Source: Mycteria americana (Eukaryota > Chordata > Aves > Ciconiiformes > Ciconiidae). From it: a DNA stretch of 64,000 nucleotides. The notes under the pieces are model-generated. The model saw only the letters and a list, made by a program, of their open reading frames with translations. It did no database searches and had not been told where the DNA came from. This document shows positions 21,801 through 51,300 of the stretch, piece after piece (position 1 is the first letter of the stretch; the number at the start of each line of letters is the position of its first letter). The stretch spans positions 4,280,501-4,344,500 of the forward strand of contig NC_134367.1 in assembly GCF_035582795.1 (NCBI RefSeq), written 5' to 3'. Both the position numbers and the translations under genes were made by a program.

Positions 21801-24310
21801 CTGGTTCCAAGACACTGCATGCCCATCCAGCGCCTGGGTTATGGGAGGAGAGGGATGTGCAGGACTGGTGCTGCTGTGGCATCGCAGATGGGAGCTGGTG
21901 GGAGGGAAACGGCGGGTTCTGGGATACTGGAGGTGGCTGATAGGGTGCACAGTGAGTGCCTGGAGGAATGTGGCCATGGTTGCAGGAGGCTCCTTCCACC
22001 TCCCCAGGCATCACCAGGCCATGGGGAAAGTTTGGGAGCCCCTGCCAGGGTCTCACCAAGGTAGTATTCAGGGACGGGAAGGGTGATAGCCATCTGCAAA
22101 TATCCCAGAGTCACTTCAGGTCCAAAGGTGCGTATGCAAAGGGAGCTGCCACCAGCTGCGTTGGACGCGGCATGGGAACCTGCTGGTTTGGTAAAACTGG
22201 CTCCAGCTGTCACCGCTGCGGTGCTGAGTCCTGATATTCGGGGGTGCACCCGTGGAGCAGTGCAGGTGCGCCTGGGCGGGTGAGACGGTCGCTCCCCGCT
22301 CTGTTCTGTCTTCACATCAACCCGCAGAGCGCAGAGGTCCCACAAAGCCCAGCTCCTTGCTCTCCGTGGAGTAACGTGGTCCTGGGCCAATCCAGGGCGT
22401 GAAGCTGCACGAGGAACTGCAGCCGGGTAAAAGCGTGGCAGAGCGGCGACGAACCAGCTGCTCAGGGGAAGCGGCTGATGTTTCCTCCCTGTGTCCCAAA
22501 TGCTTGAGGACACCCAACCAGACCCTCTGCTACTTCTTCAGCATTTCCTGTGAAGCTCTTTTCGAATGAGATACGTTATCCTGAGCTAGACCTTAGGATC
22601 TGCCCAGCCTTGGGGGATGCTCGTCATCAACATTTGGGCTTCAGTCACCCACAGAAGGCCTGGAGCAGGGGTTGTCTCCATCCCACCACACTTGGCCAGA
22701 CCATGCTGCGCTCTCGCCTATCCTGGAATGGAAGATTTCTGCTCATTTGCCTCCTATGAGCCTTTTTTGTTTGTTTTGTTTATTAAGGAAACCCTCTCCA
22801 GCGCTTTAGAGAGGCGGAGGCTCGTGCCCCAGCCCAGGAGAGCTCAGTGCCACCGATGAGGGGAGCTCTCGTGGGCTGCGAAAGGGCAGCAAGAGAGCGG
22901 AGAGCAGGAATCGACGGTGAATTTTGACAATGCAGGGAGTGACCCATGGGCTCCCGAGGAGAACTGGCTGTGCCGCTCACCGGTGATCTGGAAAAAGGAG
23001 CGAACAGCCAGGAACAGAGGCTACGTCCCTGATAAATTAAACAATACCCAGGCGAGCGCCTGGGCTTGGGGACGTGGCTGTCCAGCCCGCTGGCACCGGC
23101 CCCTTGGCTTGCTGCTTTTAATGGCTCGCTCTCGTCCCTCTTTCGAGGTGAAATACAATAAAGTAGGTTGGAAAGGTACTGACGGGGCAGAGGGCTGGCA
23201 GCGGCCCTGCCCCAGCCCTGCTGGGATGTTGCCTTCCAGCAGCACCATTTTCCGCTCCCTCTGGAGCCCGATTTCTGAGTTCTGCCTGTGAGTGCCAGGT
23301 TTCGGGGTTGGTTTTGCTCGACACACGGTGAAAAACATTCTCTCCAGCTCCGAGATCATGTAACACCCCCCTGAACTAACCTGGGAAAGATTTACCCGGA
23401 AAAACATCTTTTCACTTCCAAAAATATTGGAAGACAATACTTGGACATTACAGTAAATATAAGTATTTGCCCTGGGGTTGTTGTTAGTTGCTTGTTTTTT
23501 CCAAGCTGAAACTCTGGATATTTCCCCCCCCCCTAATTAAAGAGTTTTGATTTGTCTCAAAGCCCTTTTTGGTGTCTTTATTCTTCCTGTAAATGGCTTG
23601 GCCCAGGCTGCATCTCCGTGCCCATCGCTCTAAGGCTAAACAATAACATGGGGGGGGGGGGGGGCAGAGGGCAAACACGGCTAATCAGGACTTGCCTAAT
23701 ACGAACGACTGCTTAATGAGAACCCAGGGACTGTGCTTCCTGTGTTGGATTTGGCTGGAGGAAAACGCTTTGTGCTCTCCACACCAGGTTTGAGACGGCT
23801 CAGTTCCCTCCAACGCGCCGGAGCAGCGTTCCCTCCCTCCCGTGGATCCTCCCCAACGGCCACGGACGCGACCCGTGGCTGCGAGGGATCCGTGGGGATC
23901 CAGGGATGCTGGAGGAGCCGGGCCAGATCCTGCAACCTAAAGATCCGGTGCTTATTTTGCTCGAAGGGAGATCTTTAAAACAAAAGCCCTGTTCGTGCCT
24001 TGCGAAGCAAAGCCACCCAAGGGCCCTGCCCGCTCCCCTTAATGTCCTTCAGGCTCCCCGGGGAGCTTTGGGGGGCGTTTTTAGGGTCTGGCTTCAATAA
24101 GTACCAGCGAACGTGCCACTGCTCTGCCCCGGCGGTTGGGTTGAATCATCTCTCCATCCATGTGGCGAAGCTTCTGGCGGCTGCCGCGCCGGGATGTGGG
24201 TTTGGGAAGGGGACGGGATGGGGAGGGTGCCCTGCGCCTCTGGCCTCTCCCCGGGAGGGAGATTCGGGGTTCAGCGCTGGGGCTGTGGGCTTGGGGGGGA
24301 GCGCAGAGGC
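18871..24310. other. intergenic between XKR5 and TRAM2
   Basis: No gene, RNA or known mobile element was recognised in 5.4 kb. Long open frames on both strands reflect high G+C and lack family features or matched splice sites. A 15-base or longer G run lies near 23650. Confidence 0.45.
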
Positions 24311-24690
24311 AGGTGGGGGTCGGGACGTGCACGGGGAGGTGGGTGCAGGTGTGGGTGGGTGTACAGACGTGCACGGTAGGTGGGTGCAGACGTGGGTGGG
24401 CGTTCAGACGTGCACATTAGGTGGGTGCAGACACGGGTGGGCACCCAGACGTGCACATTAGGTGGGTGCAGACACGGGTGGGCATCCAGACATGCATGGT
24501 AGGTGGGTGCAGACGCGGGTGGGCATCCAGACGTGCACATTAGGTGGGTGCAGACGCGGGTGGGCATCCAGACGTGCACGGTAGGTGGGTGCAGATGCGG
24601 GTGCGAGTCTGGACACGCACGGTAGGTGGGTGCAGACGCGAGCGGGCGCCCAGACGCGCACAGCGGGCGGGTGCAGATGCGGCCCTGCGC
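24311..24690 (+). repeat. minisatellite with exact 41-bp period
   Basis: About nine copies of a unit of the form AGGTGGGTGCAGACACGGGT, GGGCACCCAGACGTGCACATT are present. The AGGTGGG anchor recurs at 24337, 24378, 24419, 24460, 24501, 24542, 24583 and 24624, always 41 bases apart, with a decayed copy near 24665 and a partial one near 24311. The array runs straight into the TRAM2 CpG island, about 300 bases upstream of the start codon. All frames are open through it on the minus strand, so long frames here are artefacts. Confidence 0.95.
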
Positions 24691-24786
24691 GGCTGGCAGG
24701 CGGCTGCCGAGCCCCGTGGCACCGGCACCCGCGTGGGGCAGCGGGTGCGGACAGGGGCGGGCGGCGGCGGCCGGGAGGCGGGGGCG

Positions 24787-24819
24787 GGGGCCGGGGCCGG
24801 GGCCGGGGCCGGGGCCGGG
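24787..24819 (+). repeat. (GGGGCC)n hexanucleotide array
   Basis: About five perfect GGGGCC units lie about 175 bases upstream of the TRAM2 ATG. Runs of four G at six-base spacing can form G-quadruplexes on the plus strand. Confidence 0.85.
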
Positions 24820-24992
24820 CCGGCGGCGGGGAGGGGTCAGGCGGCGGCGCGGGCGGCGCCTGCGCGGGGCCGTCCCGGCGCTCCGCGAAGTTGCGCGGGG
24901 CCCGGGGAAGTTGGCAGCGCTGCGCGGCGGCGGGCGGCGGGCGGCGGATCCCGCTCCGCTCCGCTCCGCTCCGCTCCCCTCCCGGCGCGGCT

Positions 24993-42057
<17,065 letters not shown>

Positions 42058-42222
42058 AAGCAAAGGCTTGTCTCCTGGGGAGGAGGGCGAGATACCAGGA
42101 CTAAGAAGCAGCCCCTCCTCCCGGTCCTCACGAGCATCGTCTTGAACAGCTTGGAAACCAGCATCTTCCCAAGGTGTCTCTCACTCTCCTCCCTTCCTTT
42201 CTTACTCTCTTGAACCATTTGC

Positions 42223-42228
42223 AATAAA
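42223..42228 (+). terminator. TRAM2: TRAM2 proximal polyadenylation signal
   Basis: AATAAA 166 bases after the stop codon, followed by a T-rich stretch. Confidence 0.5.
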
Positions 42229-45200
42229 ACCAAAAAGGTCCCTTTTCCCCTGCTCCCTTCCCCTCGTAGGAGCCTTTTCCAACCCTCCTGTTTTTGCCTT
42301 CCTCTGTTTCATCGTAAATCAGCGTGCAATTTTTTTATTTTCTATTTTAGTGTTTGGTGATTTTGGATTATTGTTACAAATGCATCGTAGATGGTTCCAA
42401 ACAATCCTTTTTTTTCTTCTACAGCATGTTCCTCCCCTCTCTCCGTGGTGCTTCCCTGAGCCCCGGGGTCAGGGCCACGGCAGCTTGAAGGCACCACGTG
42501 TCTGTTATGGCAACAGGCTCCTGGCGAAATGCACTGGGGCTCTGTGACCCTCAGGCTCGGGGGTGCTCTTGGGCGAGGGTTGCCTCTCCTGGGGCACGTC
42601 TGGCCAGCACTTGGCAAGTGCCACAGGATGGTGGTGCTGCAAGTAGAGACCAGGGTCTGAGGGAGGAACCTCAACCATGTCTTGTCTCATGGTGGGCTTC
42701 TGGTTAAGTGGGGTTCCTCTGGCCCCTGGTTTTGAGCTAATTTTGGAGAGTCGGGCGGTGGAGAAGGGTGAGAAGTTCCCTCTTCCTATAGGACCCACCT
42801 TCTAGCCTCTGCTTGCCCCAGCTCTTCTGGTACAGCTGGGTCCCTCTTACCCTCTTGGCTGCAGGAGATGAGCTGCCCCGTAGTTGTTCTGGACCTCCCA
42901 GCCCCAAGAGCTGGGCTCGGGGCTCTGCAGCTTGCAGTGCCTTGTCGTGGGGCAGCAGCATCCTCAGGCCCACGTGAAACCCTGAGTCCTGCCCCGCTCT
43001 GAGCGCTGGCCTTGCTCCTGTCAGCCCAGGCCCTTTGCCAGCTTGTGTGTGCCTCGTGGACCTGGTGTTCTCATGGCTCGTGACCACGTCCAGATGAGCA
43101 AGCAGGCTGCTGCAAAGGGTTTTGCATCAATGGGACTGTGCCGCTCATGCTGTCGCCTTAGCCTTCCTCATCCCTACCGTACCAGTCCAGCCGTGCCATC
43201 GGCAGCCATCACCTTCACTCTTTGTTTCCAAAGGATACAGAGCTTGTATCCACCCAAGGTGCTATCAAATGCAGGGTTTCTTCCAAAAAACCTAGCCCCT
43301 TCATCCCTTTCGGAGCTGTGAATGAGATGACAGGGAAGGGGAAGGAAGCTAGGGCTGCAAGGAGCAGCTTGCATTTTAGGAAAAGCCTGACCTGTGACAC
43401 ATAGCTGTTGGCAGATGGAGTTGTCTCAAATCTACCTCAGAGGCCATCTGTTGCTGCAGACCACTTTCCCTCTTGCTCCTGCCTGCTGCCACCTCTACGA
43501 GCTGGCAGGAGATTCATGGGAACCCCAGATCCCACCAGCTCAGTCCCCTGCTGCCTCTTTGCTGGGGAGCAGCATCTCCTACCCAGGGTTTTGTGGGTCA
43601 GTGCCAGCTCGCTGAGCTTCTTTGGGGGGCCGTGCACCAGTCTAGATTTGGTAGGCGTGCAGTAGACGGGCACCTCTCACCCCACAGCTCTCCTCCGGGG
43701 CAGTTTCTGTAGCTGGGCTTTGCTGTTGGTGCCTCTTGTGCAGCGAAGCTGGCTGTAGCTTTCGTTCTCCTTCGCCGTGGCAGGAGCAGGCGAGCGGTGT
43801 GCTCCCTTGGCTGGCTGAGAAGAGGGGGCACAGAGTTGCGGGGAGCTCAGGTGCTCTTTGATATGCAAGCCAGGAGTGAGGTTCACCTTCCTTGCAGGTG
43901 AGGGAGGCACGTGGTCCTTAGGCGTGCCTCTTGCTCAGCCCTTCGGGCAGCTGAACTCTGGCTCTCTCTGAGTGCAGTTCTAGCTTGAGGCTGGCACAGT
44001 CGTCCTTCGCATCATTCATGTTTTGGGGAATGAGCGACAGTTGATTTTTTTGCCCCTCTTTGAGCTGGGTCGGGGTTTTTCCTCCTTCTGTAGGTGTCTG
44101 TTGTCCCTTCCCCCCCCCTCCTTGTTAAGCCCCAGCTAACGCTGGGCACCAGAGGGAGAAAATGTGCTGGGACGCAAGGACAGTTGGTCAAAATCCACTT
44201 GTTCCTCCGTCCCCACAACCTCTGAGTGTCAAACAAGAGATATCGGCAGGAGAGGGATCCCCCCCTTTTTCAGGGGAACTGAGGAAGGAGACTTTGGAGC
44301 AGAACCCTTGGTGGTATCGTGCAATTGCTCCTTGTAGCCCTTGCCAGGTTGACAATCCACATTTTGGCTCTAACAGAGGCAGTGACAGTACCCGCGGTGC
44401 AACGTGATCAGAGGGGGAAAAGAGCTTTATGATAGGGAGGACACGGAAAAGGTCTAGTGCGAGAAGTTTTTCCTTTCTCCTGCCTCTTCCCATCCCTAGC
44501 CATCCACTGCCGCGTGCCCTCCGAGAGCGACTGCTGGCCGGCATCTCTCCAGAGCCTCAGCCGGTCCTTTCTGCAAAGCTGGTGCCTCGCAGCAGCTGAG
44601 GTATTGGCTCTATTAACAGGTGACACATACAGTCCCCCAAAAAACTGGCTGCTGAATGATTCCTCCTGCCTGCTTCGCTTCAGGCAGCTTTTCCACTTGC
44701 ACAATCCTGCGTCTTCATAAGTAGCTAATTATGCTTTGTATCCCAAGTGCCTTATGTTGCCATGTAGTCTCTCGTACGCTTGATCTGTGTACTATATCAG
44801 TAGCTGAACTCCCTCTCTCTTCACAGTGTATGTACGACATATGCTACATTTATGTGGTTTTTGTTTTCTTTTTGATAGAGCTACCAGTAAAAGGGACAGT
44901 TTCTTTTGGACGCATTTCCATGTGTTCTTTTTTTTATTTTATTTTTTTTTTAACCTATAGATGATGGGGCTTTTTTTGCCCTCCCTTATCTTTAGTCCTC
45001 AGAAATGCCCATCCTTCTGCTGTTATGCCCAAGCGTGGCAGGATCCCTGGGGTCTTTTTTTTTTTTTTGAGCTGAGCCTTTGCTGTAAGGCAACATGCGC
45101 TGTCATCCCAGAGGTCTGTGATCCACCCTCTATTGGAGAGGCTGTCATGGGCTGCTTCTGTCTCTGTCTTGTAGTGCGAGCACCATCCCTCCGCTGCAAG

Positions 45201-46526
45201 CCCGCAGTAACTGCTTCTATGTCCATGTCATTTCTCGGCAGACCGAGCCTTCTCTTCAGCCCAAAGAGCCTTTTTTTTTTCCCCCAGAGTATTTTCATGG
45301 CAAGCCCTTAGTGGTCAGTCTCTTTCCTTGACCGCTCTGCGTACAAAGATGCCGAGAGCCCACTTTCCTTGAGTGGGTGTTCTTCTGGTGCCCCATCTTG
45401 TCAAGCCCTGTGTCTTCTCCAAAAAGACCCAACCCCGAACAGGAGCTCTTGCCCACCACAGCGCAGCGAGTGTTAGAGACTACGCAAAACTGCAAGTCCT
45501 TACTTTCAGTGTAACGCTATTGCTTGCACCCTTCCTGTGGGCTGGCTCTGTGTCCATTATCCAGCCTAAGAAGGTTGGGGATTGAGTAGTCTGTGATTTT
45601 TGGTGTGAAGCATAGTGTTTTCCTGCCCTAGCCTAGAAGAGCTGTGAAATACCAGCGGTAGTTCTGTCTCTTGTCTTAGTTGGGGAATGGGCTTGGGAAG
45701 AGAAGGGGCAGAGGAAGAACAGATGTAGCATTTCACATATAATTTTTGAGTGACTCTTATGTTATGGGGCATTACGGTTGCATTATTTTTTTGTTGTTTA
45801 GGAGTCTTTCTTCGTACTCATCATGTTTGGGTTAGTAGTAAAGAAGACAAGTTCCAGTTCCCCTGTAGGTCTCCTTACCCTTAACTCACCATTTTAAAAT
45901 GTATTTTTGGTAGGCTTCCTGGTTGGAGGGAAGAACGACTACTCTAGGATGCCTCCCCCTTGCCTCCAAGTGACTCTTGAAGCCTGTAGCTACCCTGCCT
46001 TTACTGCAGTGCATGGGGGTTTACAGCAGCCTCAGTCTCTTGCCTTAGATGAAGTCTTGGTAGATGGACCCCGACTTGCGTCAACAGTAGATGGAGATTA
46101 CGGGGTTTGATTTACAGCCTTCTGGTAAACTTCACGAGTGTGTAATAGGTGGTTTGTTTGGTCGGTTTTATACTCAAACTGTGAAGTATGTTACTTCACC
46201 TCAGGGCTGCGTGTGGGGTTTCGCTGCCAGTGGGGAAGAATGGCTGTTGTAAAAGGCAGGCAGAGGCATGTAGTTTTTCTTTGAATATGTTGAACTCGAC
46301 GGACCAAACTTCAGCAAAGGAACTCGAGGAAAACGTCTGTTCTTCCATATTTATGCTTTAGTGCAAATTTCCTAATTTTGGAGGGGGTGGGGGGAAGTAA
46401 CAGTCTCTGATATTTTATCCCGTTTGTGTCATTCTTCCTGTCACTTAAGTTTTTGTACGGATTTTGTTTGTTGTTGTTTGTTGTTAAATGACTTTTGTGA
46501 TAAACTCAACAAAAGTATTTTTCTGA

Positions 46527-46540
46527 AATAAATAAATAAA
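46527..46540 (+). terminator. TRAM2: TRAM2 distal polyadenylation signal cluster
   Basis: Overlapping AATAAA hexamers on the plus strand, followed by T/G-rich sequence. These are candidates for the end of the long 3' UTR. Confidence 0.4.
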
Positions 46541-46545
46541 AGGCA

Positions 46546-48265
46546 TAGACTCTTCCATTGCTGCTCTCTGCTGATGCTTTATCGCTCTGCTAAGCTGTAT
46601 GCGTTTCCAAAGCAAGCTGCGATGGGTTGTACTTGTTTCTCTCCTGCCGTACCAGACTAGTCTGTTCCCTTTGGTGCAGCATCTTGTGTCCTTGTATTCC
46701 CCACAGCTGGGGTTCATCTTCTTGCATTTCCCATGTCTACAGCATGGGCAGCTGCTTCTGAGTTAGTTATCTGTGGCTGCCTTCATCGTTGGGAGTGGAG
46801 GATAAGGGCATTTGTAGGATATGATTTATCTGATGTGGTTTAGGTGCATACTTTATGGTGAGCTAAATTGTATACTTTCTGCAGCTGGCCCTGGGCATGC
46901 TACATGATTTGGCTGAGTATTAGGTTACAGTTTCATAGCATGTGCAGAAAACAGTTTCTGACTTTCTTTTCTACAGCCTACAGCTCCAGTAATCTCATCT
47001 GTAAGTTCCTGGTCTCTGCAAAAGCTGATTAAGGTGGCCTTTAGAAATTAGCCTTTGTCGGCTGCTGCTTGGAAGGCACCTCATGCAATGCCAAGCTATG
47101 CTTTGAAATCCAAGGTGGACCTGAGAGAGCTGTAGTGATTCTCAGTCGGAGTGAGCAGCAGCACAAAACGGCCCCAGAAGGGAAGAGCGGTGACCTTTCC
47201 GAACAAGGGGAGGCAGGAGGGAGCTGTCATGTGGAGACCCTCAGCTGTCGGAGGGGATGTGGGAATCCACAGGACAAAAGCTGATAAATAAGCATTTTGT
47301 TCCAGAGAGCTTTGTTCTCTACTGTGTGTGCATGATAGCTGCCTTTCGTATGTGCTCAATGGCAATACCTGGCAGGTGTCATTTGGGGTGAGAAGGTCCC
47401 TGCCACGTTTACCTTCATGGAGAGATGAGCAGTGTGACTCTAAGTGGAGCACAAGTGTCATAACCCTATTGCTATGCCAACTGCTAGTTTTCCCTTTTCA
47501 TTGGCCCTGTCTGGTAAGATGACGGGTTGCATAAGATGGGTTTAGATAGTATCTCAGTCCTAAAACCATTCTCCCAACCTTTTGTTAAAAAATGCAAAGC
47601 TGCTGTCAGCAGATTTGTGTACAGACCCCTGCTACCTCCATAGCTATGTGAGACCTAAACTCACCACTCCATTTCAAGGAAACCCAGAATCACAGTTTTG
47701 TGGGGGGGTTTCCCCTCACTTTAATCCTTAGCTATTCCAGCCATGAGGTACTTTTATTTAAAGCAGATTTATTAACACTTTTATAGCAGCCATGCACGAC
47801 TTGCTTTACATTCAGACTAGCAAGTGTGAGTTTATTGTGGTCCATGGCAGGGATCTTAGATCTTCTCGCAATGCAAGTAACAATTTAAACTGGCAGTCTT
47901 CGCTGCTTGAAGGTGAAAGGCCCCTTTCGACTCTGTAAGAGAAATCTGGAGTGGTTGTCACTCCAGGCTTTGGAGAGCTTCAGCTCTAGCAAGCCTTGCT
48001 GTACTGTATTAAAAAGCTGAGAGATCAACAGGACAACCTGGCTTTGGTTCTCCAAAGTTCTTTCTCATGCGAGTTTCATTTCAATATCCAGCAGTTGTTT
48101 GGTGGTAGCTTAAAGGGTAGGGAGAGGTTTGGAAGGGAAAAAAGTTAACAAAGTGAGGGTGAAATTAGTTGGCTCTAGTGAGAAGGGAAGGGGGAGAGTG
48201 AGTGAAGCAAGGGTGAGGACTAGAGCATCCTTTTTGAAGTACAATGTCTTAAAGTCAACTCAGCT
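46546..48265. other. convergent intergenic space between TRAM2 and EFHC1
   Basis: No gene was recognised. Several minus-strand AATAAA signals (plus-strand TTTATT near 47766 and 47831) could serve as alternative ends for EFHC1. Confidence 0.5.
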
Positions 48266-48271
48266 AAGAAT

Positions 48272-48277
48272 TTTATT
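48272..48277 (-). terminator. EFHC1: EFHC1 polyadenylation signal
   Basis: AATAAA on the minus strand, 33 bases after the EFHC1 stop codon. Use of this site would give a very short 3' UTR. Confidence 0.45.
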
Positions 48278-48309
48278 GCTGGTCTTTGTCTTCAGCTTCT
48301 GGGGGATGA

Positions 48310-48381
48310 TCACGAGGGGAAAGCTCTAAGGAAGTCATGGTAGTTTATCTTGTCTTCTCCACAAGAACATAGGTCAATCAG
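48310..48381 (-). CDS. EFHC1: EFHC1 terminal coding exon
   Basis: [20 protein letters not shown] then FPS and TGA, matching the family C-terminus (LIRMCSHGEGKINYYNFVRA in human). The acceptor CTCCCAG ends at 48382. This short exon is nearly 2 kb from its neighbour and easily missed. Confidence 0.92.
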   Translation of the reverse strand: MIDLCSCGEDKINYHDFLRAFPS

Positions 48382-51300
48382 CTGGGAGGAAGAAAAAAAC
48401 AACAAATAACATAAAAAGTCAGAAGAAGCTCCAAATTTGTTTTTTTAGGGGAAAGTGCCCTAAAAAAGTGCCCAAGAGGTACTGCTTGGGTGACAGAGCA
48501 GATCTTACTCCCCTGTGTGGAAGAGCCTACCACCTTAGTAGTTCTGAATCACAGGTAACCTTGAATACTTATAGATGACACTAATCTATGCAAGGAGAAG
48601 AGTTAAAGTGTTTGAGTTTAATCCTGATTGCCTGCTAAGTATCACCACAGCGGCAACAGATCCACCAAAAATAAAGTGTGGCCACAGACTGACAGGCCAC
48701 AGCAAATCCTTCAGAAACCCCATAGAAATCCCTGCCAAAAATGAGATGGGGGCAGCGTATCTGAACAGTGGCTGTTCACTGGTGTCGCTTTGGTGTGCGC
48801 ACATGGCATAAAGTGGAGACACAGATAACTGAGCTCAGCCACAGCCCTACTAATGAGCCAGTCCTGGTATCCGTGCCTGACCCTGCATTGTGTTACAGAG
48901 CTATAGTCTTTGTGTGCTTAAGGGGAAGAAAGAGGGCTTTTGTTTCTTTAATTGCATAACTAATCTCCTTCTGACACCCAGGGAGGTGGAAAAGGTCTAA
49001 TATCACAGTTCCTTGAAAGGATTCTTCTTCCCCTTGTCGCCTGGAGACAGATTTACTAGGGTTGCTCTTGTGTGACTGACAGCTGTGCTCCTCTCCAATC
49101 CAGACAGTAAACCGCCATATGTTTAATTTATAGCACCACCACACTTCTGGGGGCTCTGGGCACGCTCTTATTAAAATTTCAAGAGAGGAGAGATGCTTTT
49201 AGTGTATAGGTCCTAGATGGGGATTCAAACATGGGGGTTTAGCCTTAATTGTCACAGGTTCCCCACGTGCTCTTGGGCATGTCACTTCATCTCCCATTCT
49301 CGGAGTGGAAGCAGGAAGGACTGTCACCACATTGTAAATTCCTCAGGGCCGAGTGGTCTCCGATGAACTCTAGTACAGCAAAGCCCTGGGTGCTGGTCAA
49401 AAGCCTTATTCAGTGCGCATTCAGAGACATAAATACCCTGCTTGTGCACCTTTCTAACCACGGCTGTGATGCTCACAGTTGGCTGGTTTAGAAAATGTTT
49501 TTTTTTTTAGCAAGGGGAATACTCCCTCTGGTTTCTAGATTTCTTTAAACTCTGAGTCTGCCTTTATTGGCCACTAATCTACTCCCTATCACATTATGCT
49601 AAGAAAGCATCCTTGCCAGTCATATTCCTGAAAGGATCCTCCATCCCCACTGCATGACTTTTCCTCTTCAGTTTCCCTCACATTGCAGACTGTGATCTCC
49701 ATGTGCTGTTGCTCAGTGCCCAGCAAGCCTATGTTTTAGTTGTGTTAACCAAGTGGTTATGATTCTAATTTTTTTTTTTTTTGGTACAATACTTAGTTCT
49801 CAAATCTTCAATTTGGTTGCTATTAAATCCAGAATGCATCTAAGCTTTCCTAAGGCTCATTCCCTAAGCACCTCAGTGTCATCTCTACTCAAGCCCAGGT
49901 GTGCTTAAGTCATGACACGCTCAGTAGCTCTGCAGTAGCCTATGCCTGATCTCTGTCGTGACATACAACCTCTTCTGCCCATCTCCAAGACCTCCAGCAG
50001 GCGTTTTCAGGCTTCACGTAACAGTGCAGCCAAACACTAGGCTGCTCATTTGGGGGGCAACCTGGGTAACATTTCTCGCCTTTACTTAGAGGACAGCAAT
50101 TATTATCTCCTCCTTTAAGAAACAGGCTCAGTCCAACAGCTCAGCAGCCCTGCTGAATTGGGAGTCTCTTGCCCTTTTCTTGAAGCTGTTCGCCTTTGTA
50201 GGGTAGAGCAGCTGTTAGTCTCGCCTGGCTAGGGTTGGTTTGTAGAAGAGCTCTTTTGAAGAGCTATAGGAGAGGAATTCAATACGCACAGCACCCCTTC
50301 CTTCTGACCTTGTTAACCAGAAAGGCGCTGGTCGGCACACTCAAGCTGTCACAAAGGGCTAAAAACTTTGCTTTGTCCAGGATGCCTGAGCCATCCTTGT
50401 CACACTGAAGAAACGCCTCCCGAATGCTCTTGTTGTTCAAGTACTTATGGAGCTTCAACTCTTCCTGAACCTGCACAATTAATTCATCCAGTTCCTGCTT
50501 GCTGGTCCCAAGCATGGGGATGTCACTGTAGAAGAAAGGAAGAACAGGACTTCATGTAAAAGCTACTTCTGGCAGCCTTTCTGTGACACTTTTGTGCTGG
50601 CTGCCCACCATGGCTGGCCAGACTGTATTTCTGAATACACAACATGCTTCTGGAGTTCTTGGTTTTTATGCCAAGCTCATCTCAGCTTGGACTTGGAGAT
50701 GAAGCTCAGTCTTGATCTTGGAGCATTAGCTAAACTATTTTCCCTTTGCAGGACATTTCCCCCATGCACCTTTTGTCTGCAAGTGCTCTGGGACAAGAAG
50801 CGTTTCCTTGTGTGCTCCATACAGTCCCAGGAACTGTATGCAACTCTAGTTTCAACCAGAGCCCCTGAACTACTATGATACTAACTGACTCCAAAGTGTG
50901 TTGTGAGGTAATAAGGTTGTTACTGGGTCATCCAAAATGGGTCCAGACAGCTAAAAAAGAGGATGTGGTCTAGGCTCTGATGGGCTGATAAGCACAGCCA
51001 GAGCAAATGAAAAAAAAAAGACTCCACTAACTCTCTGCTGAGCCTGCAACCATCTAGTAGCTCACGCAGATACTGTTAGCAGCATCTGTTACAGTTAACT
51101 GCTGTCTTTTGGGGAAAGATGACTGTGTCCATTTAGCTGAAAGTATCTCTGCTGCTGAGCCAGAGCTGTCCCGCAAGGTTTTTGGGTCAGCATCAGCTGC
51201 AACATTATATTATACACACTTGACCCCCCCCATATGTGTCCAGACACAGGCTCTTGGAGCTGAATAATCAGCCGAGCAGCCATTAGACAGCAGGCTGGAG

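Larger units (their letters stand above)
42058..46545 (+). other. TRAM2: putative long TRAM2 3' UTR
   Basis: The first AATAAA lies at 42223-42228 and could end a short transcript. Overlapping AATAAATAAATAAA at about 46527-46540 could end a long form. Mammalian TRAM2 has a multi-kilobase 3' UTR, and the stretch between, notably 44.7-46.5 kb, is T-rich without open frames of protein character, which fits. The length is inferred, not proven. Confidence 0.45.

Noticed and set aside
47685-47710. CAGAATCACAG as the start of a reverse-oriented CR1 tail
   Set aside because: No second microsatellite unit and no CR1 3' sequence follows.
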